The translations under genes and the position numbers were made by a program. A DNA stretch of 64,000 nucleotides, from assembly GCA_022575985.1 (NCBI GenBank), contig JAKSXM010000231.1, forward strand, positions 4,962,501 through 5,026,500. The letters run 5' to 3'. This DNA is from Anagrus nilaparvatae (taxonomy: Eukaryota > Arthropoda > Insecta > Hymenoptera > Mymaridae). The notes beneath the pieces are model-generated. The model was not told where the DNA came from. It saw only the letters and a program-made list of their open reading frames with translations, and ran no database searches. Shown piece by piece: positions 21,931 to 33,967 of this stretch (position 1 is the stretch's first letter; every line of letters begins with the position of its first letter).

Positions 21931-22599
21931 TCCAAATCATATTTTTAATTAATTATTCCTTGTAAGTAATCTGTATTTACTAAAAGAATAGATTAAAGAC
22001 TAAAGTGAGAAAAGAAACGCATTCTTTAACCTTCTTTTTACAAATTTCTAGTATTTTTCCTCTTTTAAATATTTTCCGGTGACTTATATTTAAAAAAAGT
22101 TATCCCAAATAATAAGAAATTAAATATTTAACATAAATATATTATGAAGGTTCTACTTGGGAAAACTGACTCAAAAGTTAAAAATAACAAAAAAACCTTA
22201 AAGTTTAAAAATTTCTTTCTCTACTTTTTTATATTTCCGGTGCTTTAAACCATGTAAAATCTTTTAGTAATTATTCCTTTTTTATAAAAGATTTATTTGC
22301 GATTAGTATTTCTTGGGAAAAACCACCGGAAAAATTATTATCAAAATAAATCCACTTTTTTTAACCAGTTTAGGTTAAAGAGGAAAATTTTCTTTCTTTA
22401 CTTTTTTATATTTCCGGTGCTTTAAACCATGTAAAATCTTTTATTAATTATGCCTTTTTTATTAAAGATTCATTTGCGTTTAGTATTTCTTGGAAAAAAC
22501 CACCGGAAAAATTATTATCAAGATAAATCCACTTTTTTAACCAGTTTAGGTTAGGTATTGTTCGTTGAACGTTCATAACTTCAATGACATTTATTTTTA

Positions 22600-23533
22600 A
22601 CCTAAAATAATTATTTTAATAAATTTTTATCACAAATAATTTTTTACATTAAAAAATTAAGAAAAAAAAGTTCCACATTTATTGATGCGATTCAAATTAC
22701 TAAAAATTTTTTTCAAAAGAATTAAAAAAAATTTAATTATTTAATTATTTCTGTTAACAAATTTTTATAATTTATTTAAAAAATTTAACGAAATTTATTA
22801 TTTAATAAAACTCTGATAAATATTTACATACAATGAAAATTCAAAGTACAATTGATGCTTAAAACACGAATTATATAATTCAAAAATAACTGCAATAATT
22901 AAAAAAAAAAAAAAATATTAAAAATATAATGACTTCGCATAACGAAAAGATATGTATTTTTGAATATTATTTTTAAATGTAAATTTATTATAAACATTTT
23001 TTCATCAAATAAATTTTTCATTACTCTAGAGTGTTATTATTTTTTATTGTTTAACTTCCTGTCCATTATTATGTATGTATAACATGGCAAAAAATATACA
23101 ATAGGAATGAATCAGTTTTATTTAACATTACATTTATAGTTTGTTTAAGTCAAATTTTATTTTATTTTAAATAAAATTTAGTGTTTTTAATTAATTCAAG
23201 ATTACTTGTATTTCATCAGATGAATATAATTGTTATTTTTAATAAACAGATTTTGGTGTAAAATGCAGAAATATTAAAATTCAAAGTAAAAAACATGTAT
23301 AATCAATGTACTACATGTATAGTGATAAATTTTTTTCTAGATCTATGATGCTAATTAACGTATATTATTTTAAGCAACTTTTTACAAACAATATGTAAGC
23401 ATTTAGTAAGCCAAAAAAAATATAATATTAAAATAATTCTAACGTAAAATAAATTACATTCAATTAAAATAAACTAATTTTTTTTTTCAATTTTAGCTTA
23501 TCAGAGTAAATATATCGTTATTGAAAAATAAAG
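22600..23533. other. AT-rich region upstream of the MFS gene
   Basis: No exon or repeat array is supported. It must contain the promoter and any 5' UTR of the gene starting at 23534, but no core promoter element can be assigned with confidence in such AT-rich DNA. Confidence 0.4.
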
Positions 23534-26500
23534 ATGTTCCAGATTTTTTATAAAAGAATATCTGACGACCTTCGTCTAAAAGCACTAATGCCACTGAAAG
23601 TTATATTTTTTTTAAGCTCTGCTTGTGAGTCACAATAAATACTATTTTATTTAATGATATTTAAAAAAATTTCTAAGCTCAATTTAAATTTTTCAATTTA
23701 TTCTTCCACATTTTTACTAACTGCCATTAAATTTTTTTAATATCTCTGAGATTTAAAGTTAAGCTGCATTTTTAGGTAACAGTTACTTTCTATAATATAT
23801 GATTTAATAAAATTATAAAATTATTAATGATACTTAGTTATTAATTCGTTACTTGAAATGGTGCATAAAAATATACGTTTATGATATTTTTCAGCCTCAA
23901 TGATGTTAAACCCATATCTTATATTGCATATGAAAGAATTAGGAATCCGAGTTGAAGAAGTAGCGATAATGAATGCAATCAGCCCATTTTTAGCAATTCT
24001 AATGCCTCCATTAATTGGTATGATAGCTGATCGAATTGGAAATTTCAGTGTAATATTTTTATGCATATTTTTCTAATTAAGCTTTTAAAATATTTTTAAT
24101 AATCTATAATGGCAACTCTGAGTGAAATCAGCAAAACCTTTCAGGTCGGTTCCTTGGATTAGGTTGAAGAAGTTTTTATCCATTTTTCTACTCAAAATAC
24201 ATTACTTCCCCACTTTACCTTTAATATTAAAATTTATGCCGTTATCAAATTTTTGGCGAGTTTTTGAAAAAAGACTGTTTTGAGCTCATCTGAGCTGCCC
24301 GTTTTTCTTTATTATTCCATCTCTTGAAAAAACTTTCAAAAATTATGAGAAAACAGATACTGTACACGGGTCCCCTGAATGAGCGCCAACCTAACATGCG
24401 CTGCGGTGTTGAGATTTCAGAGAATTCTTTTAATATACACTTACCTGAACTAGAAAAAGTAAATTTTGAAATAATCGCCCGGGCGCTTTTTGAAAAAAGC
24501 TCGAAATTGAGCTTTTCTAAGCTGCCCGTTTTTCTTTATTATCTCACCCCTTCTAGATATGCTCAAATATTATGAGAAAAGAGGGACTTTAGTAAAATTT
24601 CCTCAGGAATTCGGTACTGCCATTAGTTTTTCAAAATTTTCTCTGAAAATGGAAAAATTCACTTTGTATTTTTAAACTGCTGTAAATAAAAAACCGAATT
24701 ATATTTTTTCTTCAAAATTTGGGAGGACAATTTTATTTAAATATATTTTTTGGTATCGCTCCTACCTTAATGTGATCGGCCATCTTTGACCTCCAAATAA
24801 CGTAATTTACGCGAAATTTGATCAATTTTTCTTCTTCTTTTACAGATTTATGGGATTTTCAGGCATCTAGTGCCCTTATATGCCCAAAATAAGATTCAGA
24901 TGCCCAGTAATATTTTACAAAAGCCCAAGATATATTAAAAATAATTTTATTTTTAAACACCCTGGTTTGCAAAATTTTAAAAATTATAATAATTTAATTT
25001 TATGTTTAAATTTTATTTTATAATTCTATATTTAAAATGTATAACTTATATATCATTTCCCTGGGGATCCGAATTTGACCTTATTTTGGGTATACGAAGT
25101 TATATATAGATTAAAAATCCAAAAATAGAGTTAAAAAAGTGTAAAACATAAAAAATAAAAAAAATTGTATTATTGACATATTTGAAATTTTGCAAACCAG
25201 GGTATTTAAAAATAAAATTATTTTTAGAATATCTAGGACTTTCGTAAAATTTCCCTGTAAATCTGAATTCGACCTTATTTTAGGCATATAAGGTCACCAA
25301 AAGCCTGAAAATCCAATAAAACTGCAAAAGAACGAGAAAAATTGATCAAAATTAAAATAATTTAAGGTAATTTACGTTATTTGGAGGTTAAAGATGGCCG
25401 ATCACATCAAGTTAGGAGCGATACCAAAAAATATATTTAAAAAAAAGTGTCCTCCCAAATTTTGAAGAAAAAATATGATTCGGTTTTTTATTTACAGCAA
25501 TTTAAAAATACAAAGTGAATTTTTCCATTTTCCGGGTTTTCTAGAGAAAATTTTGAAAAACTAATGGCAGTACCGAATTTCTGAGGAAATTTTACTAAAG
25601 TTCCTCTTTTCTCATAATTTTTGAGCGTATCTAGAAGGGGTGGGATAATAAAGAAGAACGGGCAGCTTAGAAAAGCTCAATTTCGAGCTTTTTTCAAAAA
25701 GCGCCCGGGCAATTATTTCAAAATTTACTTTTTCTAGTTCAGGTAAGTGTACATTAAAAGAATTCTCTGAAATCTCGACACCGCAGCGCATGTTAGGTTG
25801 GCGCTTATTCTACTAGGGGACCCGTGTGTAGTAAAATTTCCTTAGAAATTCTTTCCTCCCATTAATTTTGAAAATTTACTGGACTGAGAGTCTGAAAAAC
25901 GAATTATTCGTATAGCATTTTACCAAAGTTGTAAAAAAAAATACGCCCTCCTCAATTTTTTTGAGGTTTTGGAAAAAGTTGCACGGCCAGGCTGCTTTGC
26001 TTGAAAAATAAAGCAATACATATATCTGCTTGAAATTTCAAGCAATCAATTAAATCAGATAAAAAAGACTGTAGGAAAGCTTAAATTTTGTTCCCCACCC
26101 TTTTTTTTGAGAAAAAAAAATTGGATTACCTGCTGTTATACTTAATTGTCTATTTATTTCATTTTTTAGTTATATCTGATTTGTTACTGCTTTTATGTTA
26201 TTCAGAGGGAACGCAGTCATGTTTAAAAAAATTCAATATTGACTTTAAAAAAAAAAATTTATTTTACTCTAAAAAATTGAGGATAAATTTTCAAACAAAA
26301 AATTCTCCAAACAAACATACATATAAAAAGACCCAAACCCACAGTTTTGAATCCGCCAAGGCCTTGGCAATGTCGCCAATTTCTTAGATTTTCAATTTTT
26401 TGCTAACATTTTCTGAAAATTAGGTTTTTTCAAAAAATTCGGATTTTAACCTATACTTCCCCTTAAACATGACTCTGTTTCATCTTAATTTACCTAACCC

Positions 26501-29500
26501 CCATTACCTCTGGATAACATAAAAGCAGTAACAAACCAGAAATTTATATAACTAAATAATGAAAGAAATAAGCAATTAGGTAAAACAGAAGGTAATCCAA
26601 TTTTTTTTTCTCAAAAAAAAAGCAAGGGGAACAAAATTTAAGCTTCTCTACAGTCTTTTTTTTCTGATTTAATTGATTGCTTGAATTTTCAGGCATTTTC
26701 TTGAATTTTCAAGCACTTTGCTTGAAATTTCAAGCAGATATAATTATTGCTTGAATATTCAAGCATTTGCTTGAAAATTCAAGGAAAGCAGCATGGCCGT
26801 GTGGCTTTTTGCATATATTTTTTGATGTCATATTAAGCTAACTATAGTCGGCCTTCTAAGACCCCAAAAACAACAACAAACAAACATTTTTCTGAATTTT
26901 TTCAGTTTTTTACAGTCATTTTGCTTTACAACCCTAAATCACCCTCTTAAGATAAATAATGCAAAATTTGAATTTCCATAAAAATTTTTTATAAATTTTA
27001 TATTTTTTAAAACGTTAAGGTTTTCTATCGTAAAAATAAACAGAGTCAAAGATTTATATAAGATCTTTACACAGTGAAGAATATTATATAATGATTTAGA
27101 GCTTTGACGTACTATCTAAGTGATCAGGTTAGGAAAAAGATTTTCAGCGTAGGATAAAAAACAAATTAAAAATTTTTTTTAAATAAAATGTTTAATTTTA
27201 CCATTAAAATGATCTAAGAGAACTAAAATCTTACACTGCTATAAATTTATAATTATTTTTACCATAGCAAACCTTAAAAACCCGTGAAACTGCGCTCATA
27301 ATGAGTTATGAAATTTTTAAAACTATAAAATTTATTTAGAATTATTGTAGGAATTGGAATTTGGCAATGGTTTATCTCTAGAAGGGGATTTAGGAAATAG
27401 AAATGCTAAAAAACCGTATAAAAAAGTGACGAACTAAACAAAAATTTTCATATTTTGTTTGTTTTTGGAGTCTTAGAAGGCCGACTATAGTTAGTTTAAT
27501 ATAGCATCAAAAAAAATATGCAAAAAACCAAATTTTCCCACATCCTCAAAAAAATTTAGGGCTTATTTTTTCACAACTTTGGATAAATAGTATGTTAAAT
27601 AGTATTTGTTTTTCAGACTCTCAAAATAGTAAACTTTCAAAATTATTGGGAAGATAGAATTCCTAAAAGCTCAAAAACAGCCTTTCTTTCGAAAACTCGC
27701 CAAGAGCTTAAATTTCAATATTAAGGGATATAAAGTGTAGAAGTAATGTATTTTGAGTAGAAAAATGGAATAAAAACTTCTTCAGTCCAATACAAAGAAC
27801 TAAAATACAAAGTATTGCTGATTTTACTCAGAACTGCTAATAAAAATTTTCAAACATTGTTCATTACACAATCCTAGACAGAATCATAAATTGTCATCAT
27901 ATCAAAAATTACACAGTCAAATTTTTAAAATCTAATCTTATAGGTAATTTGAATATAAAAATAAAAATAAAATTAACACTTTTATCAAGTCTTGCAATGC
28001 AATAAAATGTTTTTTTGTATACAGAATCCAATCAGAAGATATCATTTTCTATTTTCTGTATAAACCCGTATATATTATATATTACTCACCGATGCCCAAA
28101 TCTATTTTGTTTTGGTTTCAAAATATATAAAAAAATAAGCCATAAAATACTTGAAACAATCGGAATTTTTTTTTCATGCTCAAATTATTTCAAATGTAAA
28201 GAAAAATAAAAATAATAATTTTTTTCTTATTTAAGATATCACAAAATACAAAATCACTGTAATACAAAGTATAATATTCAAAATTAAATGTAATCAACAG
28301 TCCTAATGGAAAATAATTGATTATTAATATAGAACTTTAGAAATTAAAAGTTGCAACCATGGTATAATATATTATACTATGGTTGCAACGTTATAACTTT
28401 ACCTGTAAAAGTGTCTTTAGTAAAAATTGATAAAATAATATAATCATTACCGTAACTGGATCAATTTTTTAAAATAGGAAAAAATTTTAAATTATTATTA
28501 TTATTATTTTTATATTCTTATTTATTCAGCCTAGAATAATGTATTCTTAAACGGGTATTTTATTTGAGCAAAGGCGACTTATTATAGTCCTGAGGCGCAT
28601 AACATCGAAGTACTGTAGTGGAATTTTGTTCAATAAATATTTCTAACACGAGTTTCAGAATATATATTCTCTACAAAGAACCATAATGATGGCCCCTTGA
28701 AATGTAGTCATTATTGCCTCTTAGCAGAGAAAGCATGATTAACCAACTATTATCCTTTTTAACTTAGAGATTCTTAGCAGTGGCATCGATTCTACGTGCA
28801 TTTGCAGCTTTGGCTTTACTATTCATTCCTCCAAGCAGAGGTAAACTAGAGTTTCCAGATAAAGTTGAATTTGGAATGACATGTTTCAGAAATACTTCTG
28901 AACTTATTTATAAAATGAGAGAACCATATCCTTGCGAAAAACAAATTCGTGATGAAGTTAACGCAACTATTGAAAGCTGTGGGTTAGTCCATATTTAATT
29001 TACTCTAAATTTTTTAAAGGACTTTTAAGAAAGTAAAAGAGTATGACATTTTAGTAATTAGTTGAAAAAATCATTTTTTTAGGTATATTTGTAGTTTTGA
29101 AAGAAATGATGAACTTGTTAGTCGAGATATTTTAGACTCGCAGCATTACAAACTGCAAATTTTTAATAAAGAGGATGAAACTACCAGAGAATTTGATTTT
29201 TATCCTAAACAGCCCCACCAAGTAATTTTAATAAAATAAATTTTTAGCTATTATAATTTTCTACTTTTTTAATGTTTAATTAAAACAAATTTTAGAGTGA
29301 AAAAGTTGCAGAAGAGAATGTTTGGAAAATAAAAATGGAAAATATTGGACATTATACAACAGCGATTCGTAATTTTAGGAATGGCACTTTTTTTTTCCCA
29401 TCCAGTAATTTAAAAATATTTCCTCTCATGTGTGAATCAGAAAATAGTAAAATTAAATTTCCAGGACCATTGAATTCATCGATATGCAGTTTTAATTCTT

Positions 29501-32500
29501 ATTTTAATGAGGTATCCATTTTTCGTTTATCAAATTTTAAGACATAGATATTCTTTGTTTTCATTACATTTAAATCAACAATATTACATAATTTGTTTCA
29601 AGAACCAAAATACATCAGCTGTGAATACTTTAATTACTTCATTTAAGAATTCCTCATACTTTAGTAATGACACATATATTGTAAGAACAATCAATTTTTT
29701 GAAGACTGGAAAAACGATAGTCAAATGTGAAATTAATGAAAATATTACAGACGCTGTTGCTGTTTATGTTACTCAAAGAAATTTAAATTCTTCATTGGAA
29801 CAAGTAACAGAGCGCATTTTGAAATCAAATAATTGTTCAAAAGCTTGTATTTTAACAGTATCAAGAAATGAAATGTGTAAAAATTCATATGCAGATATTG
29901 AATATGATAGAAAACTAACCTTTTGGAGCTATTTAGTGATTAGACTTGTCAACGGTATGTAAATTAACTCTATTTCAAATTTTTTAAATTATTTATTTAA
30001 ACTAAGGCTTATTTTTCCAAAAAGATTTAAAAAACTGTTTCAACCTTTTAAGGTGTCATTAGTGGTACTTCTCATGTGATGTTTAGAGGAGCAGTAGTTT
30101 CAATAATTAGAGAGCAAAATGCAGATTATGGATTACAAAGAATTTATGGCAATTTAGGTGGTATGATAAGTGCACCTATTGCTGGATTCTTGCTAGATTA
30201 TGCAAGCAGAGGAAAAGGTTATACGGATTTTAGGTAAATTTTCTTTGAATTAAACTTTTAAATACTTGTCTAACATATTTTTTTCATCCAAATTTTAATA
30301 TTTAAGACCAATATTTTACACATATTTTTGCATTAAAATATTATCATCGTTTGTGATTTTAACAATAAATCTTGAATTTAAAAAACCACCCAAAAGTGTA
30401 TTTAAAGACGTAACTTCAGTTCTAAAGAATTTAGAGTTAATAACTCTTTTCTTGGTTTGCTTTGTTTTAGGTAAAGTATTTTAATAAAATTTACATCTTA
30501 ACTTAAATAAAAATACTTTTTTAGTAAAGGAATTATTTTACTATTAGGTTCTACATCTGGTTATATTGAATCATTTCTATTTTGGTTCCTCGAAGACTTA
30601 GGGGCACCAAGATCACTTATGGGAATAACAATTACATTATCGGGAGTTTTGGCTCTTCCAGCTTTAGCACTTGCTGGACCCTTAGCTTCCAAAGTTGGAA
30701 ATGCTAATGTTCTGTTTGGAGGTTTCATCTTTTATGCCATCAGACTTACAGGTAAATTATATAAATTTAAAAAAAAATTTAATTTTAAAAATTAATAACT
30801 GTAAAATTAATATTTACAATTTAAGGATACTCTTATTTATACAATTACTGGTATTCTCTTTTCTTTGAGGCTTTAAGATCTATAACATCTGCTTTAAGTA
30901 CAACTGCATCAATTACTTACACTGCTCAACTTTCAACCGTTCAAACCGATACCACTATACAAGCATTGCTTGGTGGTATTTATCATGGTGTTGGTAAGAT
31001 AATATATAATATTTTGGTCTAGTACATCACGATATACAATAATAATATGGATAATGTATCGAAATGCGATAAAAAAAAATTTGCCAATAAATTGGTTAAT
31101 TTTCAACTAATAATACACCTTATATAGATGACATATCGTTGAATTATTTAAAAAAACAAAAATTATTAAAAATATAAAATTATTTTTTGAAATTTTGTGA
31201 AAGTACTTGCCTCACACATTTTTCCAATTTGATTGTGTACACTGTTAGAAAGGAGAAGTTTTGTTTTCTCTTTCTAATTTAAATACAGCTGAAATTTTTA
31301 TTCTATTAATTTTGTAAAATTACATTCAGACTCCGAATACACCTTATCTAGACACCGTTTAATTTTTAAAATGAATCTCATTCCATCCGCAATAAAAAAA
31401 TACATTAAATTAAAAAAAAAGTTAAGATTATCTTGCTGCTCTCAAGAATTCTTAGAAATTCTAGATTTTTTCGTGTTCTTTTTTTTTAGAAGGACATGAG
31501 ACTAATTTTTTTTCAACAATTTTATACTATTTTATAAAAATTAAAAAAAAAACTTATTTTCATCATAAAAAATTCAAATAATTTTTATTTCAGATTCTAA
31601 TGTAATTTTTTTGCAATAAATTTGATCCACATTATACAAATAATAAAAATTTTTTTGCCCTTCCAGCGTAAAACTTGTAGGAAAAACTTTTCACAGAAAT
31701 TTCTGTACTCGTTGTACGCCTACCTAGGCAAAATTTTCGTAAGTACCATGGGCGGAAAACATTAGACACTGGATTGAACACATATTACTCTTACCCGGCT
31801 TCATCGAGCACTCGTGCTAGTACTCTTCCTCTTCACGGTTTTGTCGGTAAAGCAGCGAGGTCTCGAGAAACAATTAATGATTTTTCCGGAAAAATGGGCT
31901 TAATTTTCATTGAATCAATTAAATCAACTATAATTTTGAATGGTTTATGCAAATCAACTCCAATTTTTCCGGAAAAATCATTAATTGTTTCTAGAGACCC
32001 CGCTGTTTTACCGACAAAACCGTGTAAGAGGAAGAGAAAGAAAAATTTGATTTAAGAGAATAACCCCCCTGTCGAGACAATATCGATAATTTTAAAATAT
32101 CGATATCGTATCCTATCGTGATGCCCTATTTTGGTCTCTCAAAAAAGTACAGAGTAAAATTCAATTTGGATTTTTTTTCATATTTGATCTAGTTTTCAGA
32201 AATTCGTTTACTTTTATATATTTATTTGAATTAAATTCCTACCCATTATCACAATTTTTCGGTGTTTGAGAAATGATATCAATAACTTTCCATTGTTTTA
32301 ATTTTTTGAAAAACCAATTCGTAATTTAAAAAGCAGAGTTTTTTATTAATAATTAAAAATAACTTAATTATTTTTTATTACAGGAAAAGTTGCTGGTAGT
32401 TTAATAGGTGGCTTTAGCATGAAATATTTGGGTACACGTGAGACATTCAGGATTTATGCCGTTGTTACGTTGGTAACTGGAATAACATATTCTATTTTTT

Positions 32501-32772
32501 ACTGGTTGTATCTAGTAAAACATTCTAAAATAAAAAAGGCTGATGACAAGCAAATTGTCACATTTAATAATTTAAAAAAATCTACTGTAAATAATACGAG
32601 TAATAATTTAGAGGAAATTGGAATATCTAATCCTTGCAATGCAGAATCGTTACATGAAAAATCTTCGCAAGGAATTGATCAAACTAAAATATATTCCACC
32701 AATGTTGAAAATAATGAGAAAAAAGATAGTACTTTTCGCCATAGAAACGTACAAAAAGAATATGATAATTGA
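23534..32772 (+). CDS. MFSD6-like major facilitator protein, 11 exons
   Basis: Exons: 23534-23624, 23895-24047, 28778-28982, 29083-29221, 29296-29511, 29603-29954, 30053-30233, 30307-30470, 30530-30751, 30826-30993, 32384-32772. All junctions have GT-AG ends and compatible phases, and the sum is 2280 nt (759 codons plus stop). It is a multi-pass membrane transporter-like protein. Exons 1-3 give the first helices (LKALMPLKVIFFLSSA, LGIRVEEVAIMNAISPFLAI, PPLIGMIADRIGNF). Exons 3-6 form a long soluble loop (about residues 105-370) with at least nine N-glycosylation sequons. Exons 7-11 give the second helix bundle, with RGAVVSII.E, YG.QRIYGNLGG, FLFWFLEDLGAPRSLMGITI and GKVAGSLIGG, hallmarks of MFSD6/MFS_1-like proteins. 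The C-terminal ~90 residues are polar and N/S/K-rich. Substrate unknown. No disabling change was seen. Exon 2's donor (A|GTGTAA) was chosen because it keeps phase with exon 3. Introns 2 and 10 hold inverted-repeat insertions. Confidence 0.88.
24113..27843. mobile_element. 3.7 kb nested palindrome filling MFS intron 2
   Basis: The outer arms (about 24113-24340 and 27590-27843) pair, for example GAAGAAGTTTTTATCCATTT with its complement near 27780. Within it, 24350-24980 pairs with 25190-25830 over ~600 bp (GAGCGCCAACCTAACATGCG, CGCCCGGGCGCTTTTTGAAA). 26060-26240 pairs with 26500-26660, and 26840-26870 (AACTATAGTCGGCCTTCTAA) pairs with 27475-27505. No transposase was found. Open frames in it are low-complexity or mirrored. 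It lies entirely between exon 2 (ends 24047) and exon 3 (starts 28778), so the gene's frame is untouched. Confidence 0.8.
28350..28389. repeat. 40-bp near-perfect palindrome in MFS intron 2
   Basis: GTTGCAACCATGGTATAATA followed by its reverse complement with a single mismatched pair and no loop. It could extrude as a cruciform or be an end-to-end fused short TIR. Lies about 390 bp upstream of exon 3. Confidence 0.8.
31835..32023. mobile_element. Palindromic MITE in MFS intron 10
   Basis: CACGGTTTTGTCGGTAAAGC, then GAAACAATTAATGATTTTTC, on the left is matched in reverse complement up to 32023, with ~62 bp arms containing TTTTTCCGGAAAAAT. The upstream segment 31775-31830 (ACCCGGCTTCATCGAGCACT) is shared with repeats at about 49495 and 55040-55090. 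Confidence 0.75.
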
Positions 32773-33027
32773 CTTCAAAAGGTACTTAAAATAGCAGTGA
32801 AAATAATGAAACTGCAATTATATTCAAAAGAATTTAAGGAAATTCTCAGACAAAAAAATATAATTTGAAAATCAGCAATTCAGAAAATCGAATTTTGGTT
32901 ATTATAAAATATTTTGTAAATAACTATAGTTTTTGAAAGTTATTAAAAAATAATTTATATAAAATCTTTTAATTGAAAAAAATATTATGCGGTTAAATTA
33001 TATTAGTTTTTGTATATTTGTTCAGAA

Positions 33028-33033
33028 AATAAA
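33028..33033 (+). promoter_or_regulatory. Candidate poly(A) signal of the MFS gene
   Basis: AATAAA about 256 bp after the stop codon, in TTCAGAAAATAAATATAAAA. In such AT-rich DNA a chance match is likely, so this is only a candidate. Confidence 0.35.
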
Positions 33034-33967
33034 TATAAAAGAATTTTGGAGAAACAGTTATTTTTTTTTCTCTGTACATAATTTATAATAATGTTGAAAG
33101 TTGGTAATGTAGAACGTTAGTTTTTTAATTTTTTTTAGCGCCATGTTTAAAATTCGTAAAATATGTTAGGAGAAGTAAATGAAATTTTTTATTCATAAAA
33201 ATAATTTTTTTTAACATCAAAAACCCAAGTGGTAATGTAGAAAGTTCTTTTTTTTCATGTTTTTTTATCTGCCATATGGCACAATTACTTGATATACAGT
33301 TGTAAATTTTGATATATCATAAGGAAAAATAATAATTTATCATTTTTATTTTAATTTAAAAAAAATCTGTAACCGATATAACTAACAGAAGATATTTTGA
33401 AATATTACATATAATTTAATTTATATACATTTCGTGTTGCGTCACAAAGATAATATTCAATTGGTATCATTTTTTATAAGCTTTTCTTTAAAAATGAGAT
33501 ATTGCCATTTTTCTTAAAACGCATTTTCCCATTTTCCGAAATTTCCCGGGGTTTTTCCGAAAAACTAATGGCAGAAATGGATTTACTGAAGGTTTCCCAA
33601 CATATATACTCTTTCAGAATTTTTTTTCGAGCTTATATTTATGATTTTTAACCATTTTCCCGAAAAGTACTTACGCTGGTCGAGAGCCGCCTAATGAGTT
33701 TGATTGGCCATAACTTTGGCTGTTTAAGACCTAGACGGCTAAAAATTTCAGGATTTTCCTATCTTTATGTTATAAAAACATGGGAAAAATTTGAGGCCGA
33801 TCCAATGACCCTACCTGCCCACCATTGCTGTTTTGGCAAAGAAAAACTCATATAATATATTAAAATAAAAATTATTTTTTCTTTCTCGTAATATGTACAC
33901 TCGGCTCATGTTAAATAAATATCCTTGTAAGTAGTTTCTAAAATATGTATATAATTGTATAAAGTTT
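33034..33967. other. Repeat-derived spacer between MFS gene and MULE fragment
   Basis: It holds a fragment GGTAATGTAGAAAGTT near 33230 and TCATGTTTTTTTATCTGCCA, the same words as the repeat units in the arms of the 56.7-63.3 kb foldback. Another fragment, near 33540-33600 (AAAAACTAATGGCAGAAATG), resembles words in the MFS intron 2 palindrome. No gene seen. Confidence 0.45.

Larger units (their letters stand above)
20650..22590. mobile_element. Large nested inverted repeat
   Basis: The left arm, about 20655-20880 (AACGTTCAACGAACAATACC, AAACTGGTTAAAAAAAGTGG, TTTACATGGTTTAAAGCACC), recurs in reverse complement twice on the right, at about 22190-22380 and 22385-22585. The right arm is thus a tandem duplicate. 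Between them lie two further palindromes (20898-21105 and 21222-21402) and a degenerate repeat block (21430-21930). No transposase was seen. Short open frames inside mirror each other across the arms. Confidence 0.75.

Noticed and set aside
23824..24066. Minus-strand 80-codon frame
   Set aside because: Antisense of MFSD6-like exon 2, whose sense frame has matching splice phases and family motifs.
26088..26387. 99-codon plus-strand frame in the MFS intron
   Set aside because: Low-complexity F/L/K-rich translation within a palindrome arm; no homology or splice support.
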